Source: Candidatus Methylomirabilota bacterium
Lineage (GTDB): Bacteria; Methylomirabilota; Methylomirabilia; Methylomirabilales; Methylomirabilaceae
Direction of reading: 5' to 3'
Length of the DNA: 6,028 nucleotides
Assembly (NCBI GenBank): GCA_003105305.1
Contig: PQAQ01000079.1
Coordinates: 1 to 6,028 of the forward strand
Part shown: in pieces, positions 1 to 4,920 of the stretch
How the letters are laid out: every line of letters begins with the position of its first letter
Numbering within the stretch: the first letter of the stretch is position 1
Program-made: the position numbers and the translations under genes
The notes under the pieces: generated by a model
What the model was told of the DNA's origin: nothing
What the model saw: only the letters and a program-made list of their open reading frames with translations
Databases searched by the model: none

Positions 1-426
1 AGCCTGCGCTTCGTGCGGCTGACCGATATTCCGATGTGGCTCCCGCCGGAGATCCGCGATAATCCCGAGGCGCGCGCAATCTTCGAGGAGGCGGTCATCA
101 ATGCTGAAAAGGCGCAACAGCGACTGGCCGAGGTCTTACAGATCGATGGGCGGCCGTTTCACGAAAAGAAGGTGCTCACCTCTGCTATGCGCCGGATCGC
201 CCCAGACGGGGTGGCGACGACCCTCATCTGGACCGCCAATGCGAGGACACTCCGATGGGTGATCGAGACGAGAACGACCCCTGGCGCAGAGGTAGAGATC
301 CGACGCGTGTTTGGGAAGGTGGCTGAGATTATGATTCGGGAGGCTCCAAACCTCTTCGGGGACTTTACGGCAACTCCCCTGCCTGACGGAACGAACCAAT
401 GGCAGCCCGCGCATAGTAAGGTATAG
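1..426 (+). CDS. thyX: Flavin-dependent thymidylate synthase ThyX, C-terminal part (5' end outside window)
   Basis: ThyX makes dTMP from dUMP using methylene-tetrahydrofolate as carbon donor and FAD/NAD(P)H as reductant, in the cytoplasm. The frame is open from base 1 with no start needed (it reads SLRFVRLTDIPMW before the region shown by the first GTG at 13), so the gene enters from the left and about half is missing, including the RHRxxSxN-type signature. What remains is about 141 residues. It includes an FHEKKVLTSAMRR segment, then WTANARTLRWVIETR, which aligns with the conserved WTxNARxLxxFLxLR block containing the dUMP-binding arginine, then an EIRRVFGKVAEI helix and a C-terminal LFGDF. 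The usual HAQxEI stretch reads GAEVEI here, which suggests a divergent ThyX subgroup; I recall similar sequences annotated as ThyX, but cannot search. The gene ends in TAG and converges on the pentapeptide gene 26 nt away. The GTG at 13 is an internal codon, not the real start. Confidence 0.88.
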   Translation, partial: SLRFVRLTDIPMWLPPEIRDNPEARAIFEEAVINAEKAQQRLAEVLQIDGRPFHEKKVLTSAMRRIAPDGVATTLIWTANARTLRWVIETRTTPGAEVEIRRVFGKVAEIMIREAPNLFGDFTATPLPDGTNQWQPAHSKV

Positions 427-430
427 GCGA

Positions 431-453
431 CGCCATCTTTTAGTGGCGATGGC
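431..453. terminator. Small hairpin between convergent genes (possible bidirectional terminator)
   Basis: Between the two convergent stop codons the sequence can fold in two mutually exclusive ways: CGCCA (431-435) with TGGCG (444-448), or GCCATC (432-437) with GATGGC (448-453). The stems are only 5-6 bp and there is no clean T-tract on either strand. It may act as a weak bidirectional terminator, but chance is a real alternative. Confidence 0.25.
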
Positions 454-881
454 TACTCTTCGACGACGATTCCTAACGCCTTCAAGAAAGACTCGACTTG
501 GGATTTCTTAATTTTTGTCGAGCCGCCGCGTCCCCAAAACTTTACGTGAAAGAGATCGGCGTCATCAAACTGGGCGTCGGAAAAATTCGTGCCCGCGACG
601 TTTGCGTCGCGGAGGTTCGCTCGTCTCAGATTGGCGCCCGCAAGATTGGCATCCCGAAGATTCGCGCCCTGAAGATTCGCGCCCTCTAAATCAGCATCCC
701 GGAGATCGGCGCCGCCGAGGATGCCGCCCGCGAGGTCAGCGTCTCGAAGATAGGCGTTCTTCAGGTCGGCATTCATAAGAGGCGATTCCTTCCTGACCGC
801 TTCGACTACCGCATCGCGTACCGACTCTTTTGACGATTCGTACACCACCTTATCGCTTTGATACCAAGATACTATTCTCAT
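453..881 (-). CDS. Pentapeptide-repeat protein
   Basis: This is a 142-residue protein with no visible signal peptide or membrane segment, so it is probably cytoplasmic. Residues 1-35 form a non-repeat cap (MRIVSWYQSDKVVYES, then a likely helix). Residues 36-110 are about 15 uninterrupted pentapeptides of the A(D/N)LxX type, with L, occasionally V or F, at the central position: NADL, NAYL, DADL, GGADL, GANL and so on. In this family four repeats make one turn of a right-handed square beta-helix, so about four turns are expected. A basic, helical tail (residues 111-142, with KIKKSQVESFLKALG) follows. Start: the ATG at 879-881 has only a weak AGGT (889-892) 7 nt upstream. Family members include gyrase-protecting DNA mimics such as Qnr and MfpA, but those are longer and have more coils, so no function is assigned here. 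A strong promoter lies upstream (1004-1031), giving an untranslated leader of about 115 nt. Confidence 0.92.
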   Translation of the reverse strand: MRIVSWYQSDKVVYESSKESVRDAVVEAVRKESPLMNADLKNAYLRDADLAGGILGGADLRDADLEGANLQGANLRDANLAGANLRRANLRDANVAGTNFSDAQFDDADLFHVKFWGRGGSTKIKKSQVESFLKALGIVVEE

Positions 882-890
882 CGTCGCTAC

Positions 891-912
891 CTATTGTGAC
901 TGCTATCGTGAC
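891..912. repeat. Tandem 10-bp direct repeat just upstream of the pentapeptide gene
   Basis: CTATTGTGAC (891-900) and CTATCGTGAC (903-912), written on the plus strand, match at 9 of 10 positions with a 2-bp gap, giving a 12-bp period. They lie in the leader of the minus-strand pentapeptide gene, touching its weak ribosome binding site (889-892). They could be a binding site for a regulator or an RNA-level element, or they could be chance. Confidence 0.4.
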
Positions 913-1003
913 GGATTGACTCGTCTTGTCCTGAACTCGCGCAGCCGCTCTGACTCTGCTCCCCACACGCTTCTGCGGAACGAATCATCAACGAACCGAA
1001 GTT

Positions 1004-1031
1004 ACTATAATTGCACCTTGCAACGTGTCAA
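1004..1031 (-). promoter_or_regulatory. Strong sigma70-type promoter for the pentapeptide-repeat gene
   Basis: On the minus strand a perfect -35 TTGACA (1026-1031) is followed after 16 bp by TATAGT (1004-1009), which matches the -10 consensus at 5 of 6 positions. A T7 tract (1033-1039) lies immediately upstream and could act as an UP-like element. The expected start of transcription is near 997, which leaves a leader of about 115 nt before the ATG at 881. No other gene lies in that interval, so the promoter most likely serves the pentapeptide protein. Confidence 0.75.
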
Positions 1032-1032
1032 G

Positions 1033-1070
1033 AAAAAAATAGCATCCTGGAATCCGGCATGGAGTGCCGG
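1033..1070 (-). terminator. Putative intrinsic terminator downstream of the carbonic anhydrase gene
   Basis: Read on the minus strand, CCGGCA and TGCCGG (1054-1070) form a perfect 6-bp stem with a 5-nt loop. A run of seven T (1033-1039) follows about 14 nt later. The gap is longer than in a classical intrinsic terminator. An alternative imperfect stem (CAT-CC with GGATG, around 1042-1062) would place the T-run closer. It lies about 80 nt beyond the carbonic anhydrase stop and right before the next promoter, which suits transcript ending. Confidence 0.4.
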
Positions 1071-1150
1071 TCGCCTTCGCTCAATCAATGGGAATGAGTT
1101 GTCGCGCCGTGGATGAACAACGTCGGATGAAGGGAAAAGATTTGCCGCCC

Positions 1151-1726
1151 TTACGCCCCAATTCGCGTAGCCTCAGGAACCTCCACAAGCTGACCGGTCT
1201 TGACGTCATAGATGTAGCCATAGATGGGAATTTCGCGGGGCACCAGTGGATGCGCCCTGATGCGGCGCACGTCAGCACACACGCTCTCGGTCTGGTCGGC
1301 GATGGTTAACCAGTCGATAAACTCACCCTCCGTTGATCCGGGACCTTGACCGGTATCATGCCATCCGGCGGCATCGACTGTCGCGGTCTTCAGGCTCTTG
1401 GCCAGCAACCCGCGCATGATCTCATCGGTAAAGATCTCCATTCCACAATCAGCATGATGGATCACAAACCATTCCCGGGTACCCAGGAGTTTGTAGGAAA
1501 TGACCAGCGAACGGATCGCGTCGTCGCTGGCGCGGCCGCCGGCGTTCCGGATCACGTGGGCGTCGCCTTCCGCCAGCCCGGCATACTTCGCCGGATCAAG
1601 CCGCGCATCCATACAGGTCAGGATGGCGAATCTTCGCCCAGGCGGCATGGGCAGCGCGCCCTTGTTTCCAAAGTTGGCGACATAGGCCCTGTTTGCGGCG
1701 AGTACCTCTTCCACAATTCTGCTCAT
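1151..1726 (-). CDS. Beta-class carbonic anhydrase
   Basis: This zinc enzyme interconverts CO2 and bicarbonate in the cytoplasm. It has 191 residues from the chosen start. All beta-class landmarks are present: C38 in CMDARLDP, the D40-R42 dyad that gates the zinc-bound water, and H91 and C94 in HHADCGM. The zinc ligands are therefore C38, H91 and C94. [17 protein letters not shown] is the typical helix/loop between them, and the C-terminus has the usual [16 protein letters not shown] beta-strand segment. Its length and HHADCGM motif resemble the compact bacterial subgroup that includes mycobacterial Rv1284. An ATG 24 nt further upstream is in frame, but AGGAGGA (1733-1739) sits 6 nt before the ATG at 1724-1726, which fixes the start there. 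Only 63 nt separate it from the upstream tRNA gene, with no clear promoter or terminator between, so it may be read from the tRNA promoter. Its substrate context (CO2 supply for carboxylases, or pH balance) cannot be told from here. Confidence 0.96.
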   Translation of the reverse strand: MSRIVEEVLAANRAYVANFGNKGALPMPPGRRFAILTCMDARLDPAKYAGLAEGDAHVIRNAGGRASDDAIRSLVISYKLLGTREWFVIHHADCGMEIFTDEIMRGLLAKSLKTATVDAAGWHDTGQGPGSTEGEFIDWLTIADQTESVCADVRRIRAHPLVPREIPIYGYIYDVKTGQLVEVPEATRIGA

Positions 1727-1732
1727 GTCGTA

Positions 1733-1739
1733 TCCTCCT
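1733..1739 (-). promoter_or_regulatory. Shine-Dalgarno site that fixes the carbonic anhydrase start
   Basis: AGGAGGA on the minus strand lies 6 nt from the ATG at 1724-1726. The site falls inside the coding region that the alternative upstream ATG (1748-1750) would create, so the longer form with eight extra residues is unlikely. Confidence 0.85.
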
Positions 1740-1789
1740 GTAATCGACATTCAACGCTCAGCGTCGGAGACAGTGCCGGTTGGATGTGG

Positions 1790-1867
1790 TGGCGCGCCCG
1801 GGCAGATTTGAACTGCCGGCCTTTTGCTCCGCAGGCAAACGCTCTATCCGGGCTGAGCTACGGGCGC
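1790..1867 (-). tRNA. tRNA-Arg, anticodon GCG, CCA encoded
   Basis: A complete cloverleaf folds on the minus strand. The acceptor stem GCGCCCG/CGGGCGC has 7 perfect pairs, the D stem GCTC/GAGC has a 10-nt loop, the anticodon stem is TTTGC/GCAAA, the variable loop has 5 nt, and the T stem is GGCAG/CTGCC with loop TTCAAAT. The discriminator is G73 and the 3' CCA is encoded (1790-1792). The anticodon loop CTGCGGA places GCG at 34-36 (bases 1830-1832), decoding CGC and, by wobble, CGU. A20 in the D loop and C35 in the anticodon are known arginine identity elements, and both are present. Most bacteria read these codons with an ACG anticodon modified to ICG, so GCG is uncommon. A dedicated promoter lies directly upstream (1893-1921). 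No hairpin/T-run terminator is seen after it, and the carbonic anhydrase gene starts 63 nt downstream. Confidence 0.97.
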
Positions 1868-1892
1868 AGAGGATCTCGGAAGGAACGGGCCG

Positions 1893-1921
1893 ACTGTAGC
1901 ATGACAGCCGCGGGCGGTCAA
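1893..1921 (-). promoter_or_regulatory. tRNA-Arg promoter with GC-rich discriminator
   Basis: On the minus strand TTGACC (1916-1921) is separated by exactly 17 bp from TACAGT (1893-1898). The transcription start is expected near 1886, about 19 nt before the mature tRNA 5' end. The segment after the -10 box reads CGGCCCG. GC-rich discriminators are typical of stable-RNA promoters under stringent (ppGpp) control, so growth-rate regulation is inferred. The -35 box begins only 5 nt after the pncB stop codon. Confidence 0.72.
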
Positions 1922-1926
1922 GCCGT

Positions 1927-3264
1927 TCAAAGCTGATGTTCGTCCACAGCCTTGGCCAGATCTCGCAGCGCGGCGGAGACCTCAACGGGATAGTCCGGCC
2001 CTTTTTCAAGCCCTCGCAGCGCGGGCGGCAGGCGCGCAAGCTGGTTGCGCGCACGTTCACGAACTGCCGCAAGCGGGATGGATGCCTGAAGGCGTCTGCC
2101 GCCGCGCATCACCGGTAGGATCAACGGCTCGCCTTCCTGCGGGTCGTCCTCCAGCGTCAGGACATCCGAACACATACGGCCCTCGGCATCATACCGGCGA
2201 TAGACCTGCTTGCGCCCCGGCCACGTGGCCTTCCCTTCAGAGCGCTTGCGGCGCGGCTTCCCGTCGTACTCTTGCAGTTTGTAGGCACAATCCAGGTACG
2301 GGGCGTCGGCGGAGGTATTCATACGCGTCCCGATCCCGAAGCCGTCGATCGGGGCCTGTTCGGCGACGAGCTGCCTGACGACCGACTCGTCCAGATTACC
2401 GCTCGCGAAGATCTCGGCGTCGGTCAGTCCGCCCTCATCAAGGATCCGTCGCACCTTGCGGGCGTGTTCACCAAGATCGCCGCTGTCCAGGCGCACACCC
2501 TTAATAGGGATCCCCTTCTGTCGCAGTCTGGGCGCCAGTGAGACCACCTTCTCCGCACCCGCCTCGGTATCGTAGGTGTCGATAAGCAGGACGACATTGT
2601 CAGGGCTGGCACACGCAAAGCGTTCGAAAGCGGCCGTCTCATCCTCATGGGCCTGAATAAAGGAGTGCGCCATCGTCCCATGGATGGGAATCCCGAACGC
2701 CGGCGCCGCCTGCACCGTGGAGGTCCCGGTGAAACCCGCCAGGTAACTGGCCCGCGCCGCCAGCAACCCGGCCTCCGCCCCGTGGGTACGGCGCAGGCCG
2801 AAATCGACCAGGAGTTTGTTGGGCGCGACGAGCACCGAACGCGCCGCCTTCGATGCGATCAGCGTCTGAAAGTGCAGCAGATTGATCAGCCGTGTCTCGA
2901 TGAGCTGCGCCTGCGGCAGCGGGGCGGTCACCCGCACAATCGGCTCATCGCGGAAAAAGATCGTGCCCTCGAGCATCGCATGCACATCGCCGGTAAACCG
3001 AAGTTTCTCCAGGTAGTCGACGAGGCCCGGCCGAAACATGCCGCAGCCGCTGAGCCACGCCAACTCCTCGGCCGTGAAGCGCAGATCTTCGAGGAAGCTC
3101 AACACCTGTTCGAGTCCGGCCGCCAACAGGAAGTTGCGTGTCGGCGGCAGCTTGCGGACAAAGAACTCGAAAGTGGCCGGCTCCTCCATCCCGTGTTGGA
3201 CATACGCCTGCAACATCGTCAGTTGGTACAGATCGGTCAGCAGCGGGCTGGATACCGGATTCAT
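1927..3264 (-). CDS. pncB: Nicotinate phosphoribosyltransferase
   Basis: This enzyme joins nicotinate and PRPP, with ATP hydrolysis, to give nicotinate mononucleotide, the first committed step of Preiss-Handler NAD salvage (cytoplasmic). It has 445 residues, normal for the family. The N-terminus has LLTDLYQLTMLQAY and FEFFVRKLPPTRNFLLAAGL. Residues 154-163 give DFGLRRTHGA, the conserved arginine/histidine substrate loop. HGTMAHSFIQAHEDE (196-210) contains H200, the position equivalent to the histidine phosphorylated during catalysis. IDTYDT (228-233), KGVRLDSGDL (255-264) and FASGNLDE (286-293) are the PRPP/phosphate-binding strands of the barrel, and GFGIGTRMNTS follows. The ATG overlaps the pncA stop as ATGA (3261-3264), so translation is likely coupled. 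A GGAG lies 11 nt upstream, inside pncA. Together the two genes carry nicotinamide to NaMN. No anomaly is seen. Confidence 0.96.
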   Translation of the reverse strand: MNPVSSPLLTDLYQLTMLQAYVQHGMEEPATFEFFVRKLPPTRNFLLAAGLEQVLSFLEDLRFTAEELAWLSGCGMFRPGLVDYLEKLRFTGDVHAMLEGTIFFRDEPIVRVTAPLPQAQLIETRLINLLHFQTLIASKAARSVLVAPNKLLVDFGLRRTHGAEAGLLAARASYLAGFTGTSTVQAAPAFGIPIHGTMAHSFIQAHEDETAAFERFACASPDNVVLLIDTYDTEAGAEKVVSLAPRLRQKGIPIKGVRLDSGDLGEHARKVRRILDEGGLTDAEIFASGNLDESVVRQLVAEQAPIDGFGIGTRMNTSADAPYLDCAYKLQEYDGKPRRKRSEGKATWPGRKQVYRRYDAEGRMCSDVLTLEDDPQEGEPLILPVMRGGRRLQASIPLAAVRERARNQLARLPPALRGLEKGPDYPVEVSAALRDLAKAVDEHQL

Positions 3265-3866
3265 GCGACTAACATCTCCAATCGGATCGGTATGGCCCCT
3301 CGACGGATCATCTCTGCCTCTGCACGCTCCCCATCACCCGGGCGCAGATTAACGGCCCGGACGGCATCCTGCAGGAGGACGACCTCGTATCCAGCCTTCA
3401 GACCGTCCCGTACCGTACACAGAACGCAATAGTCTGTCGCCAGGCCGCCGACAAAGAGACGCTGCACGCGTTTCGCGCGCAGGCGAACGTTAAGATCCGT
3501 TCCATCAAACGCGGAGTAGGCGTCCTTTTCGGCTTCTGTACCCTTGAGGGTGATAAGGGTACTGGAAGCGGGCAGTTCGAGGGCAAAAGGAAACGCTGCA
3601 CCCTCAGAGCCTGCCACGCAGTGGGGAGGCCACGGTCCGCCATGCGGTTGAAAGGAGCAGTGATTGGGCGGATGCCAGTCTCTGGTAACGAAGATCGGCA
3701 ACCCTCGACGCGCAAAAGCAGCCAGGTAGCGATTAAGTACCGGGATAACTTCATCGCTCTGCGACACCGCCAGGCTGCCCCCCGGAAGAAAATCGTTCTG
3801 GACGTCAACAACGATCAGGGCATCCCCCACGTTCAACGTGAGTCTCTCACATCCGGGCCGGCGCAT
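3261..3866 (-). CDS. pncA: Nicotinamidase
   Basis: It hydrolyses nicotinamide to nicotinate and ammonia, feeding the adjacent PncB. It has 201 residues of the cysteine-hydrolase (isochorismatase-like) fold. The catalytic triad is visible: D21 in VVDVQNDF, K108 in LITLKGTEAEKDAYSAF and C147 in GGLATDYCV. The metal site is also intact: D63, H65 and H69 in TRDWHPPNH, and H82 in GPWPPHC. By alignment these match D8, K96, C138 and D49/H51/H57/H71 of the mycobacterial enzyme. KGTEAEKDAYSAFDGT favours nicotinamidase over other isochorismatase relatives. The ATG at 3864-3866 is preceded by AGGGGA, which overlaps the galT stop codon. The gap to galT is 8 nt and the overlap with pncB is 4 nt, indicating one operon. 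The N-terminus runs about a dozen residues longer than in the mycobacterial protein, so a slightly later start is possible. Confidence 0.95.
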   Translation of the reverse strand: MRRPGCERLTLNVGDALIVVDVQNDFLPGGSLAVSQSDEVIPVLNRYLAAFARRGLPIFVTRDWHPPNHCSFQPHGGPWPPHCVAGSEGAAFPFALELPASSTLITLKGTEAEKDAYSAFDGTDLNVRLRAKRVQRLFVGGLATDYCVLCTVRDGLKAGYEVVLLQDAVRAVNLRPGDGERAEAEMIRRGAIPIRLEMLVA

Positions 3867-3874
3867 GAGATCCC

Positions 3875-4873
3875 CTATATCTGTTGCCCCATGAGGGCTG
3901 CTGCCTTCTCGGGTGGTATCGGGTTGACAAAGAGTCGCTCGCCCAACCCGAATGCCGCGACGGGCGCCGTCTTCGGGATGATCTCGAAATGCCAGTGATA
4001 GTCGTGTGTGTGCGGCTCGTCAAACGGAGCGCTGTGCAGAACGATTGTACAGGACGGGTTGCCAAGGACCTTTCCGAGCATCTGCATCATCCGTTTGACG
4101 AGCCAGGCAAGATCAACCAGTTCCTTGTCGCCGAGCTTTCCGAAATCAGAGGCGTGGCGAATCGGAAGCAGCCACGTCTCAAAAGGAAACCGGGAGGCAA
4201 AAGGCGCCAACACGACAAAATGATCGGTCTCTGCCACCCTTCTCACGCGAGATACCCGCTCGTGAAGAATAATGTCGCAGAACGCGCATCGCTCCTTCCT
4301 CGCGTAGAACTCCCGACAGCCGCGCAGCTCCTCTTCGATCCCGAACGGGACAAACGGCAGCGCCAGGACGTGGGAATGCGGGTGGCTAAGGATGCTGGCC
4401 GCATCGGCATGATTCTTCATGATGATCAGCGACCGGAATCGCTCATCCAGACGAAGGTCCAGACTCCGCATCCTGTACATGCGCAGGACCCGCTCCAACT
4501 GCTGCTCTGGAAAGTCCGCCCATGTTGATTGATGCTCCGGACTCTCGATGACGATCTCATGGGCCCCCAACGCATTCATCACGTCGAAAGGCCCCTCCGG
4601 CCTTCGATCAAAATCACCCTCAATCCGGCACAGCGGCTGTAAGTCCGGGGTCACTCGAACCCACCAGCCGGCCTGATTTCGCTGGCGCGTGGGCTCACCG
4701 AACGCGATGATCTCCGGCGGGGTCATCGACTCATTGCCCGGACAGAGCGGGCAAGGTCCGGGAAGCGGCGGAGGCGGCCACGCCTCCACCTTGAGGGCGG
4801 CCTCCCGATCCGGTCGCTCCGGGTCGATCACCACCCAACGATTTGTCACCGGATCACGTCGCAACTCACCCAT
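3875..4873 (-). CDS. galT: Galactose-1-phosphate uridylyltransferase-like protein (HIT superfamily)
   Basis: GalT proper swaps UMP between UDP-glucose and galactose-1-phosphate in the Leloir pathway. It has 332 residues. The N-terminus MGELRRDPVTNRWVVIDPER is typical. Likely zinc ligands are C41 and C44 (CPLCPGNE), H114 (SPEH) and H164. A second CxxC lies at C196/C199 (CAFCDII). SRFPFETWLLP (227-237) and DYHWHFEIIP (291-300, H293 and H295) are conserved, and with H280 and an E near 182 they match the second metal site of the E. coli enzyme. The active-site motif reads HPHSH (164-168): the nucleophile H166 is kept, but the usual Q168 is His. This could mean altered nucleotide or sugar preference, so the Leloir role is uncertain; an ADP-glucose phosphorylase-like or other nucleotidyl transfer activity is an alternative. 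A GTG directly precedes the ATG, but GAGGAG (4878-4883) favours the ATG at 4871-4873. No galK or galE is in the window. Confidence 0.82.
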   Translation of the reverse strand: MGELRRDPVTNRWVVIDPERPDREAALKVEAWPPPPLPGPCPLCPGNESMTPPEIIAFGEPTRQRNQAGWWVRVTPDLQPLCRIEGDFDRRPEGPFDVMNALGAHEIVIESPEHQSTWADFPEQQLERVLRMYRMRSLDLRLDERFRSLIIMKNHADAASILSHPHSHVLALPFVPFGIEEELRGCREFYARKERCAFCDIILHERVSRVRRVAETDHFVVLAPFASRFPFETWLLPIRHASDFGKLGDKELVDLAWLVKRMMQMLGKVLGNPSCTIVLHSAPFDEPHTHDYHWHFEIIPKTAPVAAFGLGERLFVNPIPPEKAAALMGQQI

Positions 4874-4877
4874 CACT

Positions 4878-4883
4878 CTCCTC
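4878..4883 (-). promoter_or_regulatory. Shine-Dalgarno site of the galT-like gene
   Basis: GAGGAG on the minus strand lies 4 nt from the ATG at 4871-4873 but only 1 nt from the preceding in-frame GTG (4874-4876). This supports the ATG as start, which removes one residue from the longest open frame. Confidence 0.7.
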
Positions 4884-4920
4884 GCGCCATCACCCCACGT
4901 CTGTCATGTCGACAATACAC

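Noticed and set aside
498..778. Open frames on the plus strand opposite the pentapeptide gene
   Set aside because: They are kept open by the 15-bp periodicity of the repeat-coding DNA on the other strand. Their products are basic, low-complexity and lack recognisable motifs.
916..1116. Small plus-strand frame in the non-coding gap
   Set aside because: It crosses the minus-strand promoter and hairpin, and has no ribosome binding site or recognisable composition.
1727..1750. Upstream ATG extending the carbonic anhydrase by eight residues
   Set aside because: The Shine-Dalgarno AGGAGGA would fall inside the coding sequence, and it is ideally spaced for the downstream ATG.
1727..1789. Possible promoter (TTGAAT / TACGAC) directly ahead of the carbonic anhydrase
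   Set aside because: The -10 would abut the ATG and overlap the Shine-Dalgarno site, leaving no leader. The matches are poor.
1346..1936. 196-codon plus-strand frame
   Set aside because: It runs antisense through the carbonic anhydrase and straight through the tRNA gene, and shows no family signature.
2647..3432. 261-codon plus-strand frame opposite pncB and pncA
   Set aside because: The product is very rich in Arg, Gln and His, as expected from antisense of GC-rich coding DNA. The minus-strand frames carry full catalytic motifs.
3884..4528. 214-codon plus-strand frame opposite galT
   Set aside because: It is an antisense shadow of the GalT-like gene with no domain signature.
4874..4920. 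Separate promoter for galT in the 47-nt gap
   Set aside because: No -35/-10 pair with sensible spacing is visible. Only a small TGTCGACA palindrome is present, which is easily chance.
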